From Saccharum officinarum (taxonomy: Eukaryota; Streptophyta; Magnoliopsida; Poales; Poaceae): a DNA stretch of 64,000 nucleotides. Within the stretch, counting starts at the first letter, position 1; each line of letters begins with the position of its first letter. Both the position numbers and the translations under genes were made by a program. This document shows, piece by piece, positions 34,926 through 46,297 of this stretch. The stretch covers positions 15,356,214-15,420,213 of the forward strand of contig CM036188.1 in the NCBI GenBank assembly GCA_020631735.1. Reading direction: 5' to 3'. Under the pieces are notes generated by a model. That model did not search any database and had not been told where the DNA came from. It saw nothing but the letters and a program-made list of their open reading frames with translations.

Positions 34926-35105
34926 TTAGGGGCTAAGTCTCCTAGGGCTAGGGCGGAAATGGCGCCGTGAGGGCAGGGGCACAGGGGAGAAGACTGAGGC
35001 TTAGAAGAGAGAGCAGGAGATAAAGAGCCAAAGCCCAACTTTCTGCTTAAGATTGAAAGGTTACATCGCCCCTCTATTCATAGTCCTAGGAGACTTAGCC
35101 CCTAA
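34926..35105. repeat. Foldback with perfect 21 bp inverted repeats
   Basis: The 21-mer at 34926-34946 (core GGGGCTAAGTCTCCTAGG) is perfectly complementary to 35085-35105, with 138 bp between. No clear target duplication. It may be a small inverted-repeat element or part of a decayed LTR. Confidence 0.8.
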
Positions 35106-35440
35106 GAAATCTAAACTTAACCTCCAAGAAACTACAGAAAGAATCCTTATAGATTTGGACTGCTTTCATTTTGAGAAACTACAGAAAGAATCCTTATAGA
35201 TTTGGACTGCTTTCATTAGAAGCAAAACTATTTATTTGCTGGTAAATCTTGATCTATTTTTTCTAAGCAGATCTCTACCTACTCTTTATCCGACTTTCCG
35301 TTTTTATTCTTGATCTCCTCGGAAGGACGGTGGTGGCGTGGCCCCCTGGCTGCTCGCCTCTGAGGCCATGGGTCAAGCGGCCCTATTGTCGGCCAGGGCT
35401 CGGTCCTAGGCCTCGCCTGGCTATTTGGCCCAACGTGGGG
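35106..35440. repeat. 47 bp tandem duplication and spacer
   Basis: A 44 bp sequence (ACTACAGAAAGAATCCTTAT plus neighbours) is present at 35127-35170 and again at 35174-35217. The rest, up to CACTA-3, is unassigned. Confidence 0.85.
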
Positions 35441-37170
35441 CACTACTACATATATGACATTCACTGCCGGCTGCATCACTACCGCTTTTTATGAGACCGA
35501 CACTAATAGCAAATCATTGCTGGTTTTTGGCTAAAACCCACATATTGGGGTCTTCACTGTCGGTTCATATCACTGCCAGTTTTAGCCAAGAATCGGCTGT
35601 GATATTGGGTCATCGCTGCCGGTTTTTAGCTAAAACCGACACGGATACTATCACTGTCGGTTCATGGCTTGAACCGGTAGTAATATGCTACAAAAAATTT
35701 CATAACTTTTTCAAATGATGTCAAATGAAGACGAACACTACATTGAAGTTGTAGTACTCAACAAGATCTACAACTTGGTAGTTCAAACATTTTTTATTTG
35801 AGATATTTTGTATGTCCAAATATACACCACAAGATTTTGCATAGTTAATACCAAAGGGGTCCAAATGCTCCATAGTAATAATTGAGTGTGGAGTGGTAGT
35901 TAAGGATCTCGGATGCAGAAGCGCCCAAAACAAAGTTGTAGATCTCAAAAAGTTATGCAACTTTGTACTTCACAATTTTTTGTTTGAAGTCGTTATGATG
36001 CCCCTCTATTTGATTCACAAGATTTCATATAGGTTAACACCAACTAAGCCCATGTGTTCCATAGTCATAAGTGAGTGTGTAGTGATACTTAAGATTCTCA
36101 GATGAACAAGGGACCCAAACAAAAGTTGTAGATCTCAAAAAGTCATGCAACTTTGTAGTTGACAACATTTTCATTTGAAATAATGTATGTAACGAAAATT
36201 ACGTTGATTTTTAAAATTTAAAATTTGAATTTTTCAAACGACCTCGGATGGAGAAACGCTCAAAACAAAAGTTGTAGATCTTCAAAAGTTATGCAACTTT
36301 CTAGTTGACAACTTTTGCATTTGAAATCATTTATGTAGGGAAAAATATGGTTGAATTTTCTCACATTTGAAATTCAAATTCTTCAAATGACCTCCGATTG
36401 AGAAATCACCAAAACCAAAGTTGTAGATCTCAAAAAGTTATAAAACTTTGTAGTTGAAAACTTTTTCATTTGAATTCGTTTTGGATCCCAAATATTCATT
36501 TCAAAACTAGAGTGACATAAAATGAGGACAACAAATACCCCAAATGGACACAAACAGCTTAACACGCGAAGCAGGAGGTCCAGGGTTCGAGCACCGGTGG
36601 CCACACACATACATGTGATATTTAAGTTTCTTAGATGAACAAGTGAGCCAAACAGAAGTTGTAGATCTCAGGAAGCCATGCAACTTTATAGTTGACAACA
36701 TTTTCATTTGAAATAATGTATGTAACGAAAATTATGTTGATTTTTAAAATTTAAATTTTGAATTTTTGAAACGACCGCAGATAGAGAAACGCCCAAAACA
36801 AAAGTTGTAGATCTTAAAAAGTTATGCAACTTTGTAGTTGACAACTTTTCCATTTGAAATCATCTATGTAGGGAAAAATATGGTTGAATTTTCTCACATT
36901 TGAAATTGAAATTCTTCAAATGACCTCTGATTGAGAAATCACCAAAACCAAAATTGTAGATCTCAAAAAGTTATAAAACTTTGTAGTTTAATTTTTTTTC
37001 ATTTGAATTCATTTTGGATCCCAAATATTCATTTCAAAACCAGAGTGACATAAAATGAGGACAACAAATACCCCAAATGGACACAAACAGCTTAACACGC
37101 GAAGCAGGAGGTCGAGGGTTCGAGCGCCGGTGGCCACACACATACACATATTCGACTATCTTCTGTAGTG
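35441..37170 (+). mobile_element. CACTA-3, small non-autonomous CACTA element
   Basis: Starts CACTACTACATATATGAC and ends GACTATCTTCTGTAGTG, 1,730 bp. The left part has ACTGCCGGTT and AAAACCGAC words; the rest is made of AAAGTTGTAGATCTCAAAAAG modules. The adjacent trinucleotides differ (GGG and GAA), so the duplication is not confirmed and one end may belong to another copy. No coding content. Confidence 0.72.
36081..37146 (+). repeat. 533 bp tandem duplication in CACTA-3
   Basis: Unit 1 (about 36081-36613) and unit 2 (about 36614-37146) align from GTGATA(C/T)TTAAG to GGTGGCCACACACATACA. Each contains three AAGTTGTAGATCT sub-modules and one GGTTCGAGC(A/G)CCGGTGGCC word. Units differ at only a few per cent of bases. 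Confidence 0.9.
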
Positions 37171-38489
37171 GAACAAGAGGGGTACATGATCGTTTGAGCA
37201 TAGGGATGCAAAAATTACTTTTTTGCTTAGTGTATGTGTGTGTGTGTGTTTGAGCTACGGGAGTGAGTCATTTTCGGTTAACCTAGGTACCGCGTGTAGA
37301 TCTGGCTTGACTTTTATTTGCTGCACCTTGTCCCTAAGTGATTTTATTTCGTTTCACTGTAATTGCCTATTCTGCATCCACTAAATTGACGGCCATCTGC
37401 TGGTCAGATGATTCCAATGCCATTTCATAGTCGGCATCTAGTCCAGTGGCATTCATTAGAAGAAATCTTGCACATGGTTAGGCTGCAGCGGAGATGCTGT
37501 TTGCCTGCTTTATATGCTATACCAACCCCGAATGGTTTGATCAATTAAGATGAAATGTGGTCTTGAGAACTACGGGAGATTGTTCTTTGTTGGTGTGTTG
37601 CAAAGTAGAGTGTATGAAGTTGGATATTTTTTTATTTATCCCCATAGATGTGACCCATGTAGAAACTGTTTAGTTAATGCTCAAAATTATTAACACTCGA
37701 TCAGTGTCGTGTTGCTGTTTTTTAATATTCTTTACAAAATTCTAGTAGATCACCAAATTTTCGTTGTAATTCATGCACTTGTTAAATATAAATTCACCAG
37801 AACGGAAGCCTTTTTGAATAATATTATGAACTATATTATATATGGTCGACGGCATTGTGGTAACTTGATGATGACATCAGGAGGTAGCTAGTAGGGAAGT
37901 CCTGTCAATACATGAGCACACATAATATACAAATGATGAATGAGTGATTCTTTTTTGCTGATCTGCAGAGAGGAGCATGGTTATAACTAGGGTGCCCTAG
38001 CTGATGGCAGTCAACATGTGTTGATATATTTTATTTTCACTCCTGCATATCTAATCTGACAGCCTACTTTGTATATTGTATTTCAGGTTCAGTTCGTTTC
38101 GCCGTAATTGCTTGTTCTGCATCTACTTAATTGTCATCTGCTGGTCATATGATTCCATGCCACTTCACAGTCCACATCCAGTTCAGTGGCACGCATTAGA
38201 AGAAATCCTGCACATGTCGAGGCTACAGCCGAGATGTTGTTTTCCTGTTTTTCATTGCTATACCACCCCGGAAGAATGTGAACAATTAAGATGTATCAGC
38301 GATGACGGAGCCGGTACATGCCTTCAACCTCACTTGAGCTTTGAACTATACCCTGCAGGCATGGAGCTAGCAAATTAGTTAGTAGCATCAGCATGGCGGA
38401 GTCTGTGAACATACGTAATATATGAATGATGAATGAACCATTCTTTTTTGCTGATCTGCAGAGAGGAGCATGGTTACAAACATGGTGCC
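37171..38489. repeat. Tandemly repeated flank left of element B
   Basis: Two degenerate units with period about 745: CTGTAATTGCC...CATCTGCTGGTCA...GCTATACCA(A/C)CCCCG starts near 37352 and again near 38097. Both end in GCTGATCTGCAGAGAGGAGCATGGTTA (37960 and 38450). The second is interrupted by element B after GGTGCC. A third, weaker unit continues at 49690. The 100-codon frame 38076-38378 matches no domain I know. This may be decayed gene-family sequence. Confidence 0.7.
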
Positions 38490-40188
38490 TGTTGGTATTT
38501 CTTAATGTTTATAGAAAGAGTCTGCAAGCATACGAAATTATCGTTGTAGCTTTCACCTGAAAGTATTCAGGGTATCGTATTTTCTACAGGGAACAGAGTT
38601 ATTTCTTCTAGCTAATTCGTACAGGGACAACACAAGGATAGCTAATGAGGGTAGAGAAAGATTCCTATGGCTTAGGGTCTAAGAATAGATATATTCTACT
38701 ATTACTCCCTCCGTCTCATGATAGTAGGCGCAACTCAGAAAACGCAAAGACCAAGGAGCAGAGTAATTACCGCGTGCTCCTAGGAATGTCCCTTGGGTTC
38801 CGTCTCTGATTAATTGCAGAAAACGTTTCTCCGTCCGGGGCGTTAGCCAAATCGCATGGCTCCGCTCGCGCATGCATACATGCACATGCTAATTTCTCCC
38901 CTGCGCTGTGACTCTGTGAGAATACTAACGTCTATATCTAGCGGGATGGGAGTAAAACGAGAAGGTCACCAACCCACAGTAAATTCTGCATGCAAAACCA
39001 TCTTCCGCGATTGCTGTTGCATGCATCCGCGCCTTGTATCTTGGGACTAACTAAAAAAGCAGTTACGCCTAGTATCTTGAGACGGAGGGAGTACTTGCTT
39101 ACTTCGGACACTGGCTTATACTTGATCTGCCAAGCACCTCTGGCCTATAGCTCTACGCCGTACCCGGACGTGGGGGATTACAAGGGATGGATAGGGCTGT
39201 CACCACCTGCCGTCTACCCCTCAACCGTAGGGCACGAGGCAAACGAAGGTAGCCTCTAACCTAGACACTATGTCTACGCTATCGACTACTACTCTAGTGT
39301 GCTAGCAAGGGTTATCCGTCTTCATCAGGGTCCTTCTACTAGAGCATCCATCACAGGAACGGACGATGATCCCGCAAACAAGTAAGAGCATAGGTTAACT
39401 ATTCAAAGACTTTATGCCAAAAGAATCACGAATACTCACTTAGCGGGAGAACCCGTTGAGGCATAAGTTTCTGTTGAGGTACAAGGCGGGGACACACTGA
39501 CAAGCCCGGCACTTCCCCGAACTCTTCCCTCACATCTCTCCCTACTACTTTGATCTAGCTAGCTAGGGCCTAAGCCCATTGGAGTGATGTCTCTCTTCTA
39601 CTTCTTTGGTGCTCTTCCCCTCTTGTGTGTTGTTGAAATGAGGGGGGATGTGGCCTCCTTTTATAGGTGGAGATGAGGGGGGTCCTTGGAAATATGCTTG
39701 ATCCCCATATAGAGGGAGCAAACCGCCTCCTCAGCATTGATTATGCCGACATCCCTACCTGGACCGACCATGGGAAGGCAGTAAGAGGCAGCCTATGAAG
39801 TTTGCGGCTGCAACCCCACTGAGGCCTTTGGTCTCCATCTGTGATGGGTCGACTCCTTTGGACCTCTTGAGTGTGTCCATGTGGGTGCCCAGCAAACATG
39901 AAGTGATTTGATTTGGGTTTAGCCTTATTCTCCTCTCGTTTGGGCCCTGTTTTGCCTGGTTGTGGGCCTTTCTCCTTTGGGCTTGTGTAGAATGGTATTT
40001 GTGTTTTGTTCTCTTGCACATTTTTAGCCCTTTTATGTGTATTTCCACAAATGCCCTCCTACAAATAAATAAACACCAAAACTCATGGAATTCGTTAGTT
40101 ATAAACCCTATCACTAAGTTTGGTGCTCATTTGGGTGTATTTTATGTGAGTGTTGGCGGTTAAAAGTGTGAGTTAAGGACCGCCAACA
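38490..40188 (-). mobile_element. 3' LTR of element B
   Basis: Plus strand TGTTGGTATTTC to GGACCGCCAACA. Apart from the 387 bp MITE it is about 1.3 kb, the same as the other LTRs. Preceded by GTGCC. Confidence 0.93.
38705..39091. mobile_element. Stowaway-type MITE in the 3' LTR of B
   Basis: Terminal inverted repeats CTCCCTCCGTCTCATGAT and CTCCCTCCGTCTCAAGAT, matching over about 31 bp with few differences, flanked by TA (38703-38704 and 39092-39093). The sister LTRs read ctactatTActtgc without the insert. The start CTCCCTCCGTC is the hallmark of grass Stowaway (Tc1/Mariner-derived) MITEs. No coding capacity. Confidence 0.96.
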
Positions 40189-40226
40189 AACTCCCCCACA
40201 CTTAGCCCTTTGCTCGTCCTCGAGCA
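40189..40226 (-). other. Polypurine tract and GAGGACGAGCAAA motif, element B
   Basis: Minus strand: CTCGAGGACGAGCAAAGGG, then AAGTGTGGGGGAGTT directly before the 3' LTR. Primes second-strand synthesis in LTR elements. Element D (60627-60665) and LTR F (17905-17937) have the same arrangement. Confidence 0.8.
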
Positions 40227-43200
40227 TGTAATAAAACCGACCAAATTATACAAGATCAAGCATAAAAGAAATCACCAGAGTGATCAAACCGTTACATCAC
40301 ATGTTACATAAAGTTTGCCAAGATCGTACATGATTCAGCATACACACATCACATGTTACATAAAGTTTGCACATAGTTCGAATACATTGGAGTTCAACAT
40401 AAAATTATTACAATACCGGTTCGAAAATAAGATAGTGGAAGCAAATAGTTTGAAACATCACACACCCATTGAGTTCAAGTACGGTGTCAGTCCATGATCA
40501 TTAACAACCAAAAGCATCATAGATAAGAACTAATGAGCGACCATGCCCATGGTCCTACTCTTCATTCACAGCGGGATAGAAGCAATTCTTGTAATAGCCC
40601 ACAAACACTTGGCCATCTGCAACAAGAGGGAATGAGCCCTGAGTACGAGAATATACTCAGCTAGACTTACCCATCATAAACCATAAATAATGACTCTCAA
40701 GGATTATGCAAGGCTTTTATAGGTGGAGCTTAACGAACAACATTTTGCATAAAAGCTTAAGCATAGAACTTGCATATTAAATCTTTAGCATCAAGTTAAC
40801 CTATTCAATTAAGCATGTTTAGATTAGCACTTGTACTAGAGCAATCACTTGTATAAGATTAAACAATCATTAATAACCATATCATATTTGCCTTTCATCC
40901 TCATAACCATCATCAAGTTCCATAGTAACATTACTATAGTGTGACGCGTGCAGTCCAGTTTCTCACTATCCAGGAGAGATGACGATTCGAATCGATTCCT
41001 AAGCAGCTTATGTAATATTCCTCACGCAAACCACACTCACCGGCCAAGCGAGTTTTAGGTCACTGTTGATGCTATTCGAGAAGCTCGGGTCTGATCTAAA
41101 CCGCATACTCAGGGACCAACCGGTTGCTAGAATACATCAGGCCATTGCTTGCCCTTGGTCATACTGTGCCCCCACACAATGTCCTTCCTCTAGTTTGCAC
41201 GACATTATCACTAACTCCCGGCTCGAATAGCTACAAGGCTTCATGGTCGGAAGCAACTTATCCGGCCAGCTAAATGTAAGGCATGCGTTCAATCTTGACT
41301 GCCGGCCCATAACGTGAACAGTCCTTAAGAGTGACACAGACGGGACAACACAACACATCCCGCCCGGTCTACAAGTTTCCATCAACACATGGTTAGGTAC
41401 CACGTTAGCAAATATAGCCAACCGTGCTCAAGTATCCACCGATAGCTCGTAGGTGATAGGAAATCACCCGACTTCTACTAGTCTAAACATGGCTAAGCAA
41501 TACTTTTGATCCTAAACCTAACAGGGATATAACTGTATCAGGGTGGACAAGGAACAAGAACATATATGCAGCAACGGTTGCATCCAACTCCTATCACTTA
41601 ATGCAACAATACGTATATAACATAATTATACTCAAGTGCTTTTATATGGTAGGAGGCTTATAATGCTCTGGGGCTTGCCTTTGGGGAAAGTACTGCGCTA
41701 GTGCTCGGGCACTCCGGGAGCTCAGCTACGGTTCCTTCTTCTTCCGGCTCCCCTGGCTGCACTTTCGGTTGCACTTCCCCCTCCTTGGCCTCGAATTCCA
41801 GCTGCATCACTCCTTCTGGCGATCCTGTATGTGTGCAAATGAATAAATGCCAGGGATGCATAGGGTATGAACAATATCATAAATTCATGATGAGATGCTT
41901 ATGATAGCCATGAGGATTCAACATTCATTAAGTCCTAATTATATTACTTCCATTGACTGAGTAGGTGCTGATCTCCTCTTTAATAAAGTAGACCTACTCT
42001 TACCCCTTTTTAACAATCTAAGATACAAAAGTTCATCACTTCTAAGGGGCCTAACACCTGCAGCTAGCAATGCATTCTAATTAGCCTAAACAGACCATAC
42101 AACACAAGCATCAACTAGGCTCACTGGAAAACAAACATTCACAGCCATGCAAAACAACAGTCACTTGCAAAAATCATAACTGGAGTTTTATAACTCCAAA
42201 AGGCATGAACCAAGACTTTTTGGAAAGCTTAACAAATTAGTTACAACTTTCTTATTCATGACTTTGGCTGAATCGACCAGTAGGTAGCTCAAATAGAGAC
42301 GGGCAAGACGAGCGTGCAGCGGCCTCGCCGGCCACAGCATTGGCCGTAGGACAGCCACGCGAGCGGCAGCAGCAACCCTAGGCGACCATAGATGAGAGAG
42401 ATAGAGAGCAGAGATGGACGCTGGGTACGGCGGCCATGCACGAGCTCTAGCTCAATGTTCATGGACGACGAGCGGTGAAACTAGGTCGGTGAGATGGAGG
42501 AACTCATGGCGCTGTTGTGGCTGCAAGGAATCGAGCGAGGGTGCTTGCTGCGGAGGATTTGGGCAGTGAGCAGGTAGCGGCAAAGCGGCGGCTCTCTCCT
42601 TCGGACAAGAGGAAGAAAGAGGCCAAGCGAAGGATGGAGTGGGGAGCGGCTTCGGCCTCAGGCAGATGAAGCGAGACACATCACGCACGCGTGGGGGCGA
42701 AGGCGGAGCATGATGTACACACGGTGTGCCGAGCCGATTCGAAATTTCAGATCGATCAGATAGGCCTGCACAATTCCACCTCAAAAGTTTGACTGACCAG
42801 CTATCTTCACGGTGATAGTACTCCTAATCCGTTGACAACTAGCGAAAGCCGTAGTTGATAAAGTTGTAGCCCTACATGTGAACTCCAACTTTGCTATAAG
42901 GCACTTGAGCTGAATTGATTAGGATTGGTAGATACCGGATGCCGAACATGGCAACATTGAAACTGAACACGTCAAGTTCAGACTTAGAAAAATCTAAGTG
43001 CTGAAACTAACCAGGCAGCTGCCTTGTGGCCCAAATTTGAACAGGTTCTGCTCAAAACTAGAGTTGGGACATGGAACGACTTTTGTTCCTCATGCAAAGC
43101 TCTACAACTTTTATTAAAGTGGCACACACAGATTAAACCTCTAAGCCATTCATGTAGTTAAGGCAAAACTGGAACTTAAAACAAGTTCACACTTTTGCAT

Positions 43201-43549
43201 AAACTGGAACTTAAAACAAGTTCACACTTTTATTAAAGTGGCATAAACTTTCACTACAACTTAGTTTAGGTTAAGTATTCTAAGCATGAATAAAGTGTTG
43301 TCATGACAAGAGGCACACATTTGCATCAAGGTAACATACAAATCTAGCTATGGCACAAAGAACATAGAACAACATGTATGAAACATCATGTTTCATGAGA
43401 TTGTTTCATTAGTTAAAAGTGCATGTTTCACTTGTTGTATTAACATGTTTCATGGAAAAATGCTCATCCTCATGAATGAGTGAGAAATGCACATGCTCAT
43501 GCTATGCTTTGCACTTGCAAATGTGTGAAGTAACACTAGGGTTGTTACA
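40227..43549 (-). mobile_element. Nested solo LTR in element B, 3.3 kb
   Basis: Plus-strand start TGTAATAAAACC, end GGGTTGTTACA (minus-strand start TGTAACAACCC). The 5 bp duplication GAGCA flanks both sides (40222-40226 and 43550-43554). Element D shows the uninterrupted order cctcGAG(T)AAAGTTA at 60656-60668, confirming the boundaries. No primer site or internal region follows, hence solo LTR. A minus frame at 41658-41861 (EFEAKEGEVQPKVQPGEPEEEG) is acidic and may be coding residue of the kind found in long gypsy LTRs; that is from memory and weak. A repeat of ACATGTTACATAAAGTTTGC occurs at 40302 and 40351. Confidence 0.88.
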
Positions 43550-46297
43550 GAGCAAAGTTAGAGATAAAAGTAATCATGAGCATAACATTCTAAGATATGG
43601 CTGTACATGAAAGTTATTCCAGTATATTCTTTAAGCAAGTGGGATATGTGGCACTAGCTCACATGTTTCCTTGGGTTGTTGAAAAGTGGAACAGTTCTCG
43701 AAACAAAGTCATCTTTCTAATTTCTCATCTTAGCACTTGGAGTTTTTGAAAGTTTTCTCAAGAAAAGCATAGTTCACTTTATGCTCCTTAAATGGCACTC
43801 TCAAATCACTCAATGGTGTATATTTTCTTACCAAGGCATAGCAAAGTCTTGCCTTCTTTTGTTTTCTCCTACCTCTAAAAGGTTTATGTGGAGCTTTAGG
43901 TAGGGATAAACAAAATAGCATACTTGCATCGCATATGTTGTAAAGTCAAATCGAGGATCCAATGAGAGAAGTGCCATGCTCTTATATCAAGATGTGTATG
44001 TGTGTGGAAAAAAGTGAACTAAAACTATACTCCTTTTGTAGATATGATCTCTCTCTATAACTTATTGTTTCGAAACATGGCTATCTTTCTCTTTCTCTTT
44101 TTTTCTTTTATTCAATACATGAGCCTTCATGTGCTCATTATTTTTTTCTTTAGTTGGACCTTCATGTGTCCATTTGTTTTTCTTTTGGACCTTCATGTGT
44201 CCATATGTTTTTTAAGCTTTTTGCATAGCCCATGTCTCTTCTTCTAAACCATATATTTAGAGAAAGATCATTATCTGTTTAGAACATGGAGTATTTACCT
44301 AACAAACATTTTTGTCTACTCTCATTGTAGGAGCAGAGTTTTTGGTAGATGAATGCATATATTTGTGTACTCCCAGTGTAGGAGCAGCATGTATATGTGG
44401 GTGTGCGTGATCTTGATCTTGGGAGCATGATAAATCTCTCAACAAGGGTCAACAAGACTTTACCACAAACTCAACACAACAACAAGCAGCGTATGTGGAA
44501 GGCTTTAAAACTTGCAAGATGTCATATTTGGCTTTGGCAGGAATTGCTCACCAATTGAGGAGTATGTGATACTATGGTTTTATAACATTTTTATCAAAAA
44601 AAATTATCCAAGTGCTTTGAATAGAAACAGTAGGATTTCTAAGTCAGAACTATCTCACACCTCACAACAATTTAGTCAACATGATTGTCCTATTAGAATA
44701 TTTTCCGACAAGCATAAGTGTATGTATATGGAACAAACTTCATGGTATGTATGTGGAACAAACTTCATGCGAGCCTCTATCTTAAAGAAGTTATGAACAT
44801 GTCACTTTTGGAGTTTTGAACGAACTGTGGTTTATAAATTTGTGACGTATGTTTTGCATTTTTAATTTGTTCAAGGTTTTAAACTTCAAAATTTTGGGGG
44901 AGTTGAGGGATTTGTTGCAGCAACCATCATTTGAAGAGGAAGGAGTCTAGGGATTAGAGGTGATTTGGCTAAACCAGAGGTTCAGTCAATCCTCTCTAAA
45001 GCTATCTGTCCTGTACTTCTGTATGATATTCGTCCGAGGTTATGCAATGTGTTGGTGGGAGATCTCGGATGTATGTTCATAATACATCAGAGATCTCCCC
45101 CACACTTATTCTTGTACCTATTTATTTAATAAAGAAAATAAAGAAATACAAAAAGAAACAAACAAGGGCTCTACCAGTTGAAACACTAGAGAGCCTTAAT
45201 TTTTTTTAATTATTATTACTTTTATTTTTATCATTTATTATTACTATTACTATTATTATCATTATCATTTTTTATTTTATTTTATGTGTTCACTCAACTT
45301 TTTATCATTTAGCATAAACAAGGCTAAGGTGAAGTTTTGCAAAAAATAAACATAGCCTTGCTTTATCTCTATATTATATTACTTCTATTATTTATGAAAG
45401 TAATACTCAAAGGTCATTAGTCAAATTTCAACACCATGTCAAATTTTGGTTAAAGAAGGCTATTTTAACCTAAGCACCATGCTTAATTTAAAAAGCCTAT
45501 GGATGTACTCATGAATACACCCAAACTAGAGCATACTACAAAAACAAAGGAAGCATGAATTTGCATGATCAAGTTTTATTCTAATGGAGACAACTATGAA
45601 TAAGAGATTTGGTGAGCATTTTATTTACCTTTGCATAACTGAGTGTTTATACCAGCAACATTTTGTGGATGGGAAGCTTTGAAGCTATTATAGGGGCGGC
45701 TTGTATATGGTCCATCTTAGGTCAGCACCAAGGCTAAGCCACATACACAACTAGTGTGTATAGACCATGGGCCTTGGTGGTAGCAGCAAAGGTCTAGAAG
45801 AGGAGCACTCATCTTGCTGCTCCTTCTTTCCCTTCTTTTTTTTATCATATTTTCTCTTTTTTTCTTTTCCCTCTTTTTTCGTTCATATATGATGGTCTTT
45901 TTTGCGTCTGGAACTTGTGCTGAGACTCTCACTATCCTCCCCCACACTTGGACTTTTTTGTAAAAGTCAAGTGTGTCATGTTGGGGTCTCTTTTTCGAGC
46001 GTGTTCCATCACCAAAGATCATCAAGGTATGTAGTTGATGTAGCTTCTATGTTTTTAGGCATCATACGCCCCATGTTCTTCTTGATCTTAACCTGAAAGG
46101 GTTAGCACGCAAGAATAACCGAAGGTGCATACTATCCAGACAACATGTTCTTGCTTTTATTGACAAGAAAGTTTTTTAAATGATAATCTGGGGTATCTCC
46201 CGGCAGTACTTTGTTTATGGTCGTAAGCTTGACCATGGGCCATAGTGCAACTACGTGATTTGCAATATTTGTGACAAACGAATCCACGACCATCCTC
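43550..46297 (-). other. Element B 3' internal non-coding region
   Basis: Equivalent of 1535-4284 in copy A, with about 1-2% differences. AT-rich with TTA/ATT runs (45200-45290). Short frames are not conserved in length. No pol motifs. Confidence 0.75.

Noticed and set aside
35438..37173. A 3 bp target duplication around CACTA-3
   Set aside because: GGG and GAA differ; both ends look right but may not belong to one insertion event.
38076..38378. 100-codon plus frame in the tandem flank
   Set aside because: The sister unit at 37330-37700 does not keep the frame and no domain is recognisable.
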